53,811 nucleotides of DNA. Origin: Acidobacteriota bacterium (GTDB lineage Bacteria; Acidobacteriota; Blastocatellia; Pyrinomonadales; Pyrinomonadaceae). Location of the stretch: the NCBI GenBank assembly GCA_003223025.1, contig QHXR01000010.1:1-53811 (forward strand), read 5' to 3'. Below the pieces are notes generated by a model. It searched no databases and was not told the origin of the DNA. It saw nothing but the letters and a program-made list of their open reading frames with translations. Numbering within the stretch: position 1 is the first letter of the stretch; every line of letters starts with the position of its first letter. The position numbers and the translations under genes are program-made. Of the stretch, positions 8,288 to 17,649 are shown piece by piece.

Positions 8288-11200
8288 ATGAAGCGAGATA
8301 AAAAGAGTGGAGAGCCGACCGGCCGGAACAACGCTTCCGATGGTCACGATTTTCTCGTCGTCGGCATTGGAGCCTCAGCAGGTGGAGTCAGAGCACTCAA
8401 GGATTTTTTTGCCGCGATGCCGAGCGACAGCGGGATGGCATTCGTCGTCATTCTCCACCTTTCTCAAGAGCACAAAAGCAGTCTCTCCGAAATAATCCAG
8501 CGCGAGACTACGATGCCGGTGCACCAGGTGACCGAAACCGTAAGGGTCGAACCGAACACCGTCTACGTTATTGCACCGGCGAAGCACCTCGTCATGTCTG
8601 ACGGACACATTAGTCCAAAGGAGCCGATCCGCGAGCGGGGCGTGCGCGTTCCGATCGATCGTTTCTTTCGAACGCTTGCCGATGCATACGGAACGAAGGC
8701 CGTGAGCATCATTCTTAGCGGAACCGGTACCGACGGCACGCTTGGAATGAAGCACATCAAAGGACGGGACGGATTTGCGATAGTCCAAGATCCGCTGGAT
8801 GCGGAGTACGACGGAATGCCGCGAAGCGCGATCGAAACTAAGATCGTCGACATCATCCTGCCGGTCGCGGAAATGCCGGAGAAGCTCCTATCCGTTCGTG
8901 ACAGCACTGAAAGACTCCGTCTCGCCGACGGACATGATGCAGAACTCGGAAGCGAGATAAAAAATATCGACCTGCTGCGCGATGTGTTGACACTTCTTCG
9001 CGTTCGCACGGGACACGATTTTGCGAATTACAAAAGGCCGACGATCATTCGTCGCATCGCGCGGCACCTGCAGATCCACGAGACGGACGATCTCGCGACT
9101 TATCTTGAGATCTTGCGCGGTAATCCCGACGAACTGCTTTCTCTCCTGAAGAACCTCCTCATCAACGTCACGAATTTCTTTCGCGATAAGGAAGCGTTTG
9201 CTGCCCTCGAGAAGAAAATTATTCCGGCTTTGTTCGAAGGAAAATCGCAGGATGATCACGTTAGGGTCTGGATTGCCGGATGTGCCAGCGGCGAAGAAGC
9301 TTACTCCGTTGCAATACTTCTCAATGAATTTGCATCGACGCTTCCCGATCCTCCGAAGATCCAGATTTTCGCTACCGACGTCGACGACGACGTTATCACC
9401 GAAGCCCGCGAAGGACGCTTCACCGAAGCAGTCGTTAGCGATGTCTCAGCGAACCGGCTCCGGCTTTATTTCACGAAAGAAGACGACGCTTATCGGATTC
9501 GAAAGTCGATCCGCGAGATGGTTCTCTTTGCCCCGCACAATATCCTTCGCGACCCACCTTTTTCCCGACTCGATCTGATCACATGCAGAAACGTTCTCAT
9601 TTATCTGAATCGAGAAACGCAGGAAAAGGTTCTAAGTATTTTTCACTTTGCTCTTCGTCCCGGAGCGCGACTTTTTCTTGGCTCATCGGAATCGGCCGAA
9701 AGCGTTTCTAATCTCTTCGCACCCATCGACAAGAAACATCGCATCTATCAAAGTCGCCCCGAATCGACGACCTGGCATGTCCCGCCCGATCTGCCGGTTA
9801 CCGGAGTCTGGAAGCCACGGTCGGCGCATGCTGCGGCTATAACGCAGGCGACGATGGAGTCGTTTGGAGAATTGCATCACAGACTTATCGAACACTACGC
9901 GCCGCCGAGTGTTCTTATCGATGAGGAAGGCGAGATCCTTCATCTGAGCGAGAATGCCGGACGATTCCTGCGATTCGTCGGCGGCTCGCCTTCGAACAAT
10001 TTACTCCGCGTCATCGATCCCGCTTTGCTGGCCGATTTGCGTGCCGCGTTGTTTACGGCGCGAAAGGAAGAGAAAAATGTTGAGGCGCGAAACGTCCGGG
10101 TCGTGATCGACGGAGAGGAGGAATACGTCAACGTCATCGTACGGCCGGCGGAGACACCGGGAACCGGAGCACTGGTGATCTTTGAAACTGCGCAAACAAA
10201 GCCAGATTCGAGTGAGTCGATCCACTCGATCGTCGCGGGCGACAAAGCGATGGAGGGAGTTGTCCGGCGCATGGAGGACGAACTTCGGCACGCGAAGGAT
10301 CAGCTTCGCAACACGATAGAACAGTACGAGACCTCGACCGAGGAATATAAAGCTTCGAACGAAGAGTTGCAGGCGATCAACGAGGAACTCAGATCTGCGA
10401 CCGAAGAGCTCGAGACAGGTAAGGAAGAGCTTCAGTCCGTCAACGAAGAACTGACGACGGTTAATCAGGAGCTGAAAAGCAAAGTCGACGAGATCGCTCG
10501 CATCAATTCGGATCTCGAGAATCTGATGCGGTCGACGGATATTGCGACGATCTTTCTCGATCGCAATCTGCAGATAAAACTTTACACGCCGCCGGCGTCG
10601 GAGATCTTCAACGTAATCCCGGCAGACGTCGGGCGGCCGCTCAAGCACATCACGCATAAGCTCTCGCCGGATAATTTTTCGGCCGATGCGTCTCGCGTTC
10701 TCAAAACGCTGCAGCCGGTCGAGCGCGAAGTTCTTTCGGATGACGGGCGATACTTCATTGCACGTTTTCTGCCGTATCGAAGTATCGACGACAAGATCGG
10801 CGGCGTCGTAGTGACCTTCGTCGATATCACCGAGCGGGTTATCGCGCGGGAGGAACAACTTCGTCTCCTGGCGGAGATCACATCGGCGCAAAAATTTTCT
10901 GACGCGATACTCGACCAGATGCCCGCCGGCGTTATCGTCGCCAACTCGAAAGAGGCTTTCGTTTTCGGCAATCGCAAGATGGCAGAAATCCTGGGACAGG
11001 CGGGCCGGAGAGCGGGCGATGCACAAGCTTTCAGCGAATGGGATCTTCGCGACAGCCAGGACCGGCAGCTGACTCCGGAGCGTATGCCGCTGGCTCGCGC
11101 ACTTCGCAACGCTGAAACCGTTGTCAGCGAAGAGATGCGCCTTCACCACTCGAGCGGGCAAGTGAGCGTCGTTTCTGTAAACGCTGCACCGATCGTCGGA

Positions 11201-12433
11201 CAAGACGGTGTGATAGTTGGCGGTGTCCTCGCATTCGAAGATATAAGTCGGCGCGTCAAGGTAGAAGCCGACCTCCGGTCTTCCGAAGAGCGGCTTCGTT
11301 TGATGTCCGAAAGCTTTACGGACTACGCGATCTTCATGATCTCCATCGATGGGACTGTCGTGTCGTGGAATACGGGCGCGGAGAAGATCTTTGGATACGC
11401 CCAACCAGAAATACTCGGCGAGTCGGCAGCGATCTTGTTTACATCCGAGGATAGGGAAAACGGGGTTCCGGCGAAAGAGATGAAGACGGCTCGGGAGACA
11501 GGACGTGCGTCGGATGAGCGGTGGCACATGCGGAGCGACGGGTCGAGCTTCTTTGCAAGCGGCGTCATGGCGCCACTTTTCGACCGCGGCGAGCTTATCG
11601 GCTACGCGAAGATCGCCCGCGATCTTACCGAAGAAAAGAAGCTCGATGAAGAACTGCAGCGGTATCGCACTCAGCTCGAGAGCCTTGTCGAAGAAAGAAC
11701 TGCTGAACTAGAAGAGACAAACGTTTCTCTCAGGCAGGAGATGATGGACCGTCAGCGAGTCGAGGACGAAAGGATCCGGCTTCTCCGGCGCATCGTGACG
11801 ACCCAGGAAGAAGAGCGTCGCAGGATCGCGCGCGATATACACGACCAGCTCGGGCAGCAGCTCACAGCTCTGAGACTAAAGATCGCGACGCTCGCCGATG
11901 ATGGTACCGGAGGACGTAAGTTGGGGCAGCAGATCCAGGGCCTTCAGGAGGCGGCTGCAAGACTCGACTCTGAAATCGGATTTCTTGCGTGGGAGTTGCG
12001 TCCGGCCGCACTCGATGATCTCGGATTTGCCGCGGCGACCAGAAACTTCGTCGCGGAATGGTCAAAGCATTATTCAACACCGGCCGAGCTCCACACAGGA
12101 AAGGTCGAGGGGCGACGGCTACCCGAAGACGTCGAGACAAATCTCTACCGGATAACGCAAGAGGCATTGAACAACATCGCGAAACATGCCGAAGCAAAAA
12201 ACGTCAACGTCGTCATCGAACGAAGAAAGGATGAGATCGTGCTTATCATTGAAGATGACGGTATCGGGTTCGAGCCAACGGAGATCGAGCCCGAGCGCGA
12301 ATCCGGAAAGGGACTCGGGCTGGTCGGAATGCGCGAACGGGCGGCGATCGTTGGCGGGGCGCTCGAAATAGAGTCGGCACCAGGCAAAGGCACAACTATC
12401 TTTGCTCGTGTTCCCACAAAGGAGGTTCCATGA
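8288..12433 (+). CDS. CheB-CheR-PAS hybrid sensor histidine kinase
   Basis: One 1381-residue protein fuses two chemotaxis enzymes to a kinase. Residues about 20-205 are a CheB methylesterase with its catalytic Ser (GIGASAGGV), His (ILHLSQEH) and Asp (GTGTDGT). About 212-480 is a CheR methyltransferase (FRDKEAFAAL, GCASGEEAYSVA, DPPFSRLDLITCRNVLIYL). A PAS-like segment and a long coiled coil (about 650-735, built of EELQxxNEEL units) follow, then three PAS domains (about 740-1115). The C-terminus has a HisKA_3 dimerisation helix with phospho-His near residue 1185 (RRIARDIHDQLGQQL) and a HATPase (EDDGIGFEP, GKGLGLVGMRERA). There are no chemoreceptor, CheA or CheW genes nearby, so it likely feeds the NarL-type regulator that overlaps its end. 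Confidence 0.95.
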   Translation: MKRDKKSGEPTGRNNASDGHDFLVVGIGASAGGVRALKDFFAAMPSDSGMAFVVILHLSQEHKSSLSEIIQRETTMPVHQVTETVRVEPNTVYVIAPAKHLVMSDGHISPKEPIRERGVRVPIDRFFRTLADAYGTKAVSIILSGTGTDGTLGMKHIKGRDGFAIVQDPLDAEYDGMPRSAIETKIVDIILPVAEMPEKLLSVRDSTERLRLADGHDAELGSEIKNIDLLRDVLTLLRVRTGHDFANYKRPTIIRRIARHLQIHETDDLATYLEILRGNPDELLSLLKNLLINVTNFFRDKEAFAALEKKIIPALFEGKSQDDHVRVWIAGCASGEEAYSVAILLNEFASTLPDPPKIQIFATDVDDDVITEAREGRFTEAVVSDVSANRLRLYFTKEDDAYRIRKSIREMVLFAPHNILRDPPFSRLDLITCRNVLIYLNRETQEKVLSIFHFALRPGARLFLGSSESAESVSNLFAPIDKKHRIYQSRPESTTWHVPPDLPVTGVWKPRSAHAAAITQATMESFGELHHRLIEHYAPPSVLIDEEGEILHLSENAGRFLRFVGGSPSNNLLRVIDPALLADLRAALFTARKEEKNVEARNVRVVIDGEEEYVNVIVRPAETPGTGALVIFETAQTKPDSSESIHSIVAGDKAMEGVVRRMEDELRHAKDQLRNTIEQYETSTEEYKASNEELQAINEELRSATEELETGKEELQSVNEELTTVNQELKSKVDEIARINSDLENLMRSTDIATIFLDRNLQIKLYTPPASEIFNVIPADVGRPLKHITHKLSPDNFSADASRVLKTLQPVEREVLSDDGRYFIARFLPYRSIDDKIGGVVVTFVDITERVIAREEQLRLLAEITSAQKFSDAILDQMPAGVIVANSKEAFVFGNRKMAEILGQAGRRAGDAQAFSEWDLRDSQDRQLTPERMPLARALRNAETVVSEEMRLHHSSGQVSVVSVNAAPIVGQDGVIVGGVLAFEDISRRVKVEADLRSSEERLRLMSESFTDYAIFMISIDGTVVSWNTGAEKIFGYAQPEILGESAAILFTSEDRENGVPAKEMKTARETGRASDERWHMRSDGSSFFASGVMAPLFDRGELIGYAKIARDLTEEKKLDEELQRYRTQLESLVEERTAELEETNVSLRQEMMDRQRVEDERIRLLRRIVTTQEEERRRIARDIHDQLGQQLTALRLKIATLADDGTGGRKLGQQIQGLQEAAARLDSEIGFLAWELRPAALDDLGFAAATRNFVAEWSKHYSTPAELHTGKVEGRRLPEDVETNLYRITQEALNNIAKHAEAKNVNVVIERRKDEIVLIIEDDGIGFEPTEIEPERESGKGLGLVGMRERAAIVGGALEIESAPGKGTTIFARVPTKEVP

Positions 12434-13089
12434 CCGAGACTACGCGGATACTTTTGGCGGAAGATCACAACACCGTTCGCGAGGGAATCAAGATGCTCGT
12501 GAATGCACAGCCGGACATGGAAGTGATCGGCGAAGCGGCGGACGGGCTTGCCGCTATCGAGAAGACGCGTGAGCTCTCGCCGGACCTGCTTGTCATGGAT
12601 ATTTCCATGCCGGAATTGAACGGGCTTAAGGCGACAGAAAAATTGAGACGAGAATTTCCGAACCTCAAGATCCTTACCTTGACGCGACACACTGACGACG
12701 GCTATCTCCAGCAACTGATAAAGGCCGGAGTGAACGGCTACGTGCTGAAGCAAAGTGCTCCGACGGAACTAATAAATGCGATCCGGACCGTAAGCTCGGG
12801 TCGATCGTACGTCGACTCCGAACTAACACATAAAGTACTGGGCGGGTTCGCGGGACGTTCGTCGACGCCGATGCGCGGCGAAGGAACGAAGGATATATCC
12901 GAACGCGAAAGCGAAGTGCTTCGCTTCATTGCGTGGGGATACAGCAATAAGGAGATCGCATCACGTCTGGATCTCAGCGTGAAGACCGTCGAGGCACACA
13001 AGAGCAATGCTATGCGAAAACTGAATATGCGTTCGAGGATCGACATCGTGCGGTATGCGATCCTGAAGGGCTGGCTCGAGGAAGAGTAG
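12430..13089 (+). CDS. NarL/FixJ-family response regulator
   Basis: The 219-residue protein has a receiver domain (ILLAEDHNTVREG, phospho-acceptor Asp57 in LLVMDISMPELNG, a Lys in GYVLKQSAP) and a C-terminal LuxR-type helix-turn-helix (ISERESEVLRFIAWGYSNKEIASRLDLSVKTVEAHKSNAMRKL). The start overlaps the kinase stop by four bases (ATGA), so the two form a translationally coupled two-component pair, consistent with the kinase's HisKA_3 type. A strong terminator follows the gene. Confidence 0.95.
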   Translation: MTETTRILLAEDHNTVREGIKMLVNAQPDMEVIGEAADGLAAIEKTRELSPDLLVMDISMPELNGLKATEKLRREFPNLKILTLTRHTDDGYLQQLIKAGVNGYVLKQSAPTELINAIRTVSSGRSYVDSELTHKVLGGFAGRSSTPMRGEGTKDISERESEVLRFIAWGYSNKEIASRLDLSVKTVEAHKSNAMRKLNMRSRIDIVRYAILKGWLEEE

Positions 13090-13115
13090 GCTTAATATAC
13101 CAATCTCAAATGATT

Positions 13116-13152
13116 GTCCCCGGGCGGATCTAAATCGCCCGGGGACTTTTTT
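13116..13152 (+). terminator. Intrinsic terminator after the two-component operon
   Basis: An 11-bp GC-rich stem (GTCCCCGGGCG with CGCCCGGGGAC) with a 9-base loop, followed by six T, 27 bases after the response-regulator stop. Confidence 0.9.
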
Positions 13153-13692
13153 GCCGGGGGAATCTTTGAAGGGACAAGTCGGGACGATTGCCCTGACTGA
13201 ACTGCGAACGCTCATGGCAGCGAGATTTGGGGTTGGACGCTACAAAGATGATCACCTCTCATGCCGGATTGCCACCCTGGCTTATCCCGAACTTAGTTTA
13301 GTTTTGCTGTCCCTCAGTTTTATGTCTGCAATGTAACTCAAAAAAAAGATTTTTCCCTTCGCCGACGGACAATTTTTAGCCGGCCAGTTTTCGCGCCTCT
13401 ATCCCAATATTTGTGTATGGAAATCGAACTTTTTATGTCGAGAACTCGACAGAAAAAATGTCTAAAATCATGAAATCATAGGGATAATCCTTAGCTTTTT
13501 TTCCTATCTTCCCGATTTTTATATCGGCATTTGAGTTGCAATATTGAAGGACTGAATTAGCTAGGCACCGGCAGGTAAAAGGTATGGGAGTGCGGAACTC
13601 TTTTCGCACTCCCTGAGTAGGCAAGTCAGTTTGGGTCACGTTCTATCTCGACGTATGCGTCGAGGCCAATCCTGACTATATCGTGGAAGAAA
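13153..13692. other. 540-bp spacer with small hairpins, no clear gene
   Basis: The stretch is AT-richer than its surroundings. It contains a hairpin at about 13583-13611 (GGGAGTGCG with CGCACTCCC) and a CTCGACG...CGTCGAG hairpin near 13650-13668, just ahead of the PAS gene. A 68-codon frame on the minus strand (13433-13639) has no protein-like features. The hairpins could be part of the leader of the PAS protein mRNA. Confidence 0.5.
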
Positions 13693-14040
13693 ATGGAGAG
13701 AAGTTGGAGTCCAACGAACGTATTCGGTCTGTATGAGCTGTCGAGCGACGGAACGATCCTTTATACCCGGCCGCGGACGGACGATGGATTAAGAGAACCG
13801 CAGCAAGGTATTGTCGGACGGGATTTTTTTAGGGACATCGGCGGCTGCGAAAACATCGAGGATCTTCGGCACCATTTCCGAAGATTTATAACAGGTGATC
13901 AGCCAGTCGACATCTTTACGTTCGACTGCATTCTAGAAAGAGAGATCGTACGAGCGAAAGTTTTTATGACGCGTGCGTATGAACACGACTATGACCATGC
14001 AGGCGGCATCGTGATTATGGACATCCGCCAAGCAGCTTAA
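13693..14040 (+). CDS. Small PAS protein resembling photoactive yellow protein
   Basis: The 115-residue protein is a single PAS domain. Its middle, GIVGRDFFRDIGGCENIEDLRHHFRRF, lines up with the chromophore region of photoactive yellow protein (GKNFFKDVAPC), putting Cys52 at the position of the p-coumaric-acid-binding cysteine. The later part (FDCILEREIVRAKVFMTRAY) aligns with the last two strands. The residues at the Tyr42 and Glu46 positions of the classical protein are not evident, so a bound chromophore is uncertain and it may be a non-photoactive relative. The protein lacks the N-terminal cap of the classical form and has no output domain. It lies 34 bp upstream of a Crp/Fnr regulator and is probably co-transcribed with it. 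Confidence 0.7.
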   Translation: MERSWSPTNVFGLYELSSDGTILYTRPRTDDGLREPQQGIVGRDFFRDIGGCENIEDLRHHFRRFITGDQPVDIFTFDCILEREIVRAKVFMTRAYEHDYDHAGGIVIMDIRQAA

Positions 14041-14074
14041 GAAAGTATATTTCGAAAAAAGGGGAAATGCAGGA

Positions 14075-14896
14075 ATGAATCTGAGAGGTAACACCACAAA
14101 TTATGGTACGCGGAACACAAGGCTTCCTTATAGATATAAGTCCGTTCCACAACCGCATGAGACAGGAGTTCGAAACGGATCGTACGCTTACGATGTTCTG
14201 ACTGACGACGGACTGAGGCCGTCGAGCAATAGTCTCATTCAGAATCTTGGAGCCGAGCATCTTATTCGGCTTCGGCAATTCTTCAAGCGGGTTACCCTCA
14301 CTAAGGATCAATATCTGTATCAGCAGGATGACAGGATCGACAACATTCTGTTTCCCGAGACGGCCGTCATTTCCGAATTCCAGATACTTGAAGACGGCAG
14401 GATGATCGAGGTCGGAATAGTCGGATCCGAGGGCGCGGTCGGGATCGCGTCTGCGTTTTATGCTTGCGGCGCTGCGAACTGCATGCAGGTTTGCGTTCCG
14501 GGTACCGCGCTGATGATCCCCCGGGATCTGATGGAGCGAGAAGTTGCATCCGACGCTCGTTTGCAGATGATCTTTCACAACTACATCAACGCGCAGATCA
14601 AGCAACTGTCGCAGCGTGTCGTGTGCAATACGTTCCACTCGGTCGAACAACGTTTCTGCAGCTGGCTTTTAATGCTGCAGGAGAGAAGCCGGCGGGATAG
14701 ATTTAAGATCACTCACGAGCACGTCGCACGCGTTCTCGGGGTTCATCGACCGAGCGTGACATGTATCGCACAAGGGCTGCGAGAACGAAACCTTATCGAC
14801 TACGGCCGTGCCCGCCTGGTCATTTCCGACAAGGACGGCATCGAAAAACTCGCGTGTGGTTGCGGAGATATGCGCTCGGCGAAGGCTGCTCACTGA
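14075..14896 (+). CDS. Crp/Fnr-family transcriptional regulator
   Basis: The 273-residue protein has an approximately 55-residue unassigned N-terminal extension, then a cyclic-nucleotide-binding-like beta-roll (YLYQQDDRIDNILFPETAVISEF, GRMIEVGIVGSEGAVG) and a C-terminal winged helix (ITHEHVARVLGVHRPSVTCIAQGL). The beta-roll lacks the RxS phosphate-binding signature of cAMP-binding Crp, so the ligand is not cAMP by motif. The C-terminal CGCGDM has three cysteine/aspartate candidates for metal or redox sensing, but no Fnr-type four-cysteine N-terminus is present. A GGGGAAA ribosome-site-like stretch precedes the ATG. Targets are unknown. Confidence 0.88.
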   Translation: MNLRGNTTNYGTRNTRLPYRYKSVPQPHETGVRNGSYAYDVLTDDGLRPSSNSLIQNLGAEHLIRLRQFFKRVTLTKDQYLYQQDDRIDNILFPETAVISEFQILEDGRMIEVGIVGSEGAVGIASAFYACGAANCMQVCVPGTALMIPRDLMEREVASDARLQMIFHNYINAQIKQLSQRVVCNTFHSVEQRFCSWLLMLQERSRRDRFKITHEHVARVLGVHRPSVTCIAQGLRERNLIDYGRARLVISDKDGIEKLACGCGDMRSAKAAH

Positions 14897-15231
14897 ATTT
14901 TGTTGCTCTTTGTAATTAGCTGTACCGAAACTTCTGCGATCAGAATCTATCGTAGAGACAGTGACCCAGCGGACGGGAAATTATCCTCACTAGCGTATGT
15001 CCTTCGGATTTGCAATCGCTACAATTTCCCGCTCCGCCTACTTTATTTTTGTAGACCGCCACGCCGTACGCATGCAATACACGAATATAATTTTCCGATA
15101 CGCGAGCCCCGCCTTCTGTATGCGACGAGACTGAGTCACGTCCAGCAAAATCTTACACTTAGCAAACCAATAAAACTTGAGCATGCGTGGCACATGTTTC
15201 GCATTACTCAACGTGCTACAAGGAGATTATT
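14897..15231. other. 335-bp spacer with an imperfect inverted repeat
   Basis: Bases about 14965-14980 (GCGGACGGGAAATT) and 15025-15040 (AATTTCCCGCTCCGC) form an imperfect inverted repeat around a 45-base loop. No RNA family or gene is recognised. The promoter of the glycosyltransferase unit should be here. Confidence 0.4.
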
Positions 15232-16413
15232 TTGTTCGAAGATATGAGTGTTACTACTTTCCCAAACTCGAAGTCTGCGACCCGTTACGGCGTCGTCGTG
15301 TTTTCGCATCTGCGATGGAATTTTGTTTTTCAGCGGCCACAGCATCTGTTGTCGCGATTCGCGAAACAACACGACGTTTTGTTTATTGAAGAGCCGGTTT
15401 TCCATGACGGCGATCCGCGGTTCGTTGTCACTGAAACGAAAGAAGGCGTAGAGGTCGCGGTGCCGCACCTCAGAAACGAAACTGGACCGGACGAGGTAGA
15501 CAGGATCATGAAGCGACTGGTCGGAGAACTCGTCGCCGATCGGAATTTCACGGATTACATCACGTGGTACTACACGCCGATGATGCTCGAGTGGAGCGAG
15601 CGATTGCATCCTCTCGCCACCATCTATGACTGCATGGATGAGCTCTCTGCATTCAAAAATGCGCCGGAGAAATTAAAGCTGAGAGAAGCCGAGCTCTTCG
15701 GTCTGGCCGATCTGGTTTTTACAGGTGGCAGAAGTCTTTACGAAGTGAAGCGCGAACAGCACGCGGCGGTCTACTGTTTTCCGTCGAGTATTGACGTCAA
15801 GCACTTCGGGCGCGCATTGGAGGGCGATTCGGTTACCGAGCCGGACGATCAGAAAAATATCACGAAACCACGCATAGGTTTCTTTGGCGTGATCGACGAA
15901 CGCACTGACATTGAGCTTCTTCGTCAGAGTGCGGAGCTTCGGCCGGAATGGCAGTTCGTGATGATCGGACCTGTCGTGAAGATCAGCGAGGACGAGCTTC
16001 CGAAGGCGGACAATATTCATTACCTCGGCGGAAAAACGTACGACGAGCTGCCGGGATACATCGCGGGTTGGGACGTCGCGATGATGCCGTTCGCGATCAA
16101 CGAATCTACGCGATTTATTAGTCCGACGAAAACGCCGGAGTATCTTGCGGCCGGCCGGCCGGTCGTCTCCACTCCGATTCGCGACGTCGTTCGTCCGTAC
16201 GGCGAGGCGGGACTCGTGCGAATTGCTTCGACCGCTGAGGAGTTCGTTCGTGCGATCGATGAATCGATAAAGGAGAACGCGGAGGAGCGAATTCAGAAAG
16301 CAGAAGAGTTTCTGGCCGCGATGTCATGGGACAAGACATACGACGCGATGTCAGACCTCATTGAGGAGACCATCGTCGCGAATGAAAAGAGATCGATAGA
16401 AGTTACTGTTTGA
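15232..16413 (+). CDS. Glycosyltransferase, GT4-like (GT-B fold)
   Basis: The product opens with VVVFSHLRWNFVFQRPQHLLSRFA, a signature of GT-B transferases often found next to UDP-galactopyranose mutase. The C-terminal half has the nucleotide-sugar region (IGFFGVIDERTDIELL, YLGGKTYDELPGYIAGWDVAMMPF, SPTKTPEYLAAGRPVVSTPI). It probably transfers a sugar, plausibly galactofuranose, to a cytoplasmic-side acceptor. I choose the TTG at 15232 because AAGGAG lies 7-8 bases upstream; the ATG at 15244 is possible, and an upstream ATG at 15187 is unlikely. The glf gene starts 45 bases after its stop, so the two form an operon. Confidence 0.85.
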   Translation: MFEDMSVTTFPNSKSATRYGVVVFSHLRWNFVFQRPQHLLSRFAKQHDVLFIEEPVFHDGDPRFVVTETKEGVEVAVPHLRNETGPDEVDRIMKRLVGELVADRNFTDYITWYYTPMMLEWSERLHPLATIYDCMDELSAFKNAPEKLKLREAELFGLADLVFTGGRSLYEVKREQHAAVYCFPSSIDVKHFGRALEGDSVTEPDDQKNITKPRIGFFGVIDERTDIELLRQSAELRPEWQFVMIGPVVKISEDELPKADNIHYLGGKTYDELPGYIAGWDVAMMPFAINESTRFISPTKTPEYLAAGRPVVSTPIRDVVRPYGEAGLVRIASTAEEFVRAIDESIKENAEERIQKAEEFLAAMSWDKTYDAMSDLIEETIVANEKRSIEVTV

Positions 16414-16458
16414 TATTTGAGTTATTACAATCTGGAAACATTTAGAGCAGGGGGAAAT

Positions 16459-17646
16459 ATGTTCGATTATTTAATTGTAGGAGCCGGGTTCGCGGGCAGC
16501 GTGCTCGCGGAAAGATTGGCAAACGGTTCAGGTAAGCGCGTTCTGATTTGCGATAAACGTCCGCACATCGGTGGAAATGCGTACGACTTTTATAACGACG
16601 ACGGAATCTTGATCCATAAATACGGTCCGCATATTTTTCACACGAATTCAGCAGATGTATTTGAATATCTTTCTAAGTTCACGGAGTGGCGCGATTATCA
16701 GCATCGGGTCCTCGCGGAGGTTGACGGGATGCGGGTTCCGATCCCGATCAACCTGGACACCATCAACAAACTTTACGGTCTGAAATTGAATGCGCTCGAA
16801 GTAAAAGATTTCTTCGACAAGGTGCGCGAAAAACGAGAGCATGTAAAAACTTCCGAGGATGTAGTCGTCAACGCCGTGGGCCGCGAGCTCTACGAGAAAT
16901 TTTTCCGTGGATACACACGGAAGCAGTGGGGGCTCGATCCGTCTGAGCTGGACGCTTCCGTTACGGCCCGTGTGCCGACACGCACAAACCGCGACGACCG
17001 ATACTTTACGGACACGTTCCAAGCGATGCCGAAACACGGTTATACGCGCATGTTCGAGAGGATGCTCGAGAATCCGAATATAACGATCGTGCTCAATTCC
17101 GATTACAACGAACTGGTGAAAGAGGTCTCGTTCCGCGAGATGATCTACACCGGACCGGTCGATGCATTTTTTAATTACAGGTACGGCAAGCTTCCATATC
17201 GGTCGCTCGAGTTCAAACACGAGACCCGCGACGTCGAAGTCTTTCAGGAAGCTCCGGTGGTCAACTATCCGAACGGGCAACCGTACACGCGTGTCACTGA
17301 ATTTAAATACCTGACCGGTCAGACTCATCCCAAGACCGGGATCGTATATGAATATCCGCAGGCGGAAGGCGATCCGTACTATCCGATCCCGCAACCGGAG
17401 AATGCGGAATTGTATAAGAAGTACGAGAAGTTGGCTGAGGCTCGCAGCGACGTTCATTTCGTCGGACGCCTCGCGACGTACAAGTACTACAACATGGATC
17501 AGATCGTCGCTCAGGCGTTGACGGTTTATGGAAAGATGGAAGGCCTTAAACGAAAAGAGGCGGCGAATGTGCGGCGTGCTGTTCCGACGGTCGTTTATTC
17601 AAACGGTAACGGAAAGTCGAACGGATTTCTCGAAACCGTTTCGTAG
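16459..17646 (+). CDS. glf: UDP-galactopyranose mutase
   Basis: The 395-residue flavoenzyme interconverts UDP-galactopyranose and UDP-galactofuranose. It has the FAD-binding start MFDYLIVGAGFAGSVLAERLA, the HIGGNAYDFY loop, KYGPHIFHT, the mobile-loop region FFRGYTRKQWGLDPSELDASV, and C-terminal GRLATYKYYNMDQ. The start at 16459 is set by a strong CAGGGGG ribosome site five bases upstream; an earlier in-frame ATG (16417) lacks one and family similarity. Together with galE in the next block it makes the galactofuranose donor, and the upstream glycosyltransferase is the likely user. Confidence 0.96.
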   Translation: MFDYLIVGAGFAGSVLAERLANGSGKRVLICDKRPHIGGNAYDFYNDDGILIHKYGPHIFHTNSADVFEYLSKFTEWRDYQHRVLAEVDGMRVPIPINLDTINKLYGLKLNALEVKDFFDKVREKREHVKTSEDVVVNAVGRELYEKFFRGYTRKQWGLDPSELDASVTARVPTRTNRDDRYFTDTFQAMPKHGYTRMFERMLENPNITIVLNSDYNELVKEVSFREMIYTGPVDAFFNYRYGKLPYRSLEFKHETRDVEVFQEAPVVNYPNGQPYTRVTEFKYLTGQTHPKTGIVYEYPQAEGDPYYPIPQPENAELYKKYEKLAEARSDVHFVGRLATYKYYNMDQIVAQALTVYGKMEGLKRKEAANVRRAVPTVVYSNGNGKSNGFLETVS

Positions 17647-17649
17647 GCG

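Noticed and set aside
7778-8347. Longer 189-codon version of the minus-strand frame
   Set aside because: Sequence upstream of the ATG at 8047 runs through the terminator hairpin and the kinase start and has no protein-like features; only the shorter 89-codon form has a ribosome site.
10001-11527. 508-codon open frame on the minus strand
   Set aside because: It lies wholly antisense to the PAS and coiled-coil part of the CheB-CheR kinase, whose domains are clear, and its product has the composition of a shadow frame.
13433-13639. 68-codon minus-strand frame in the 13.1-13.7 kb spacer
   Set aside because: No ribosome site, no recognisable motif and AT-rich spacer composition.
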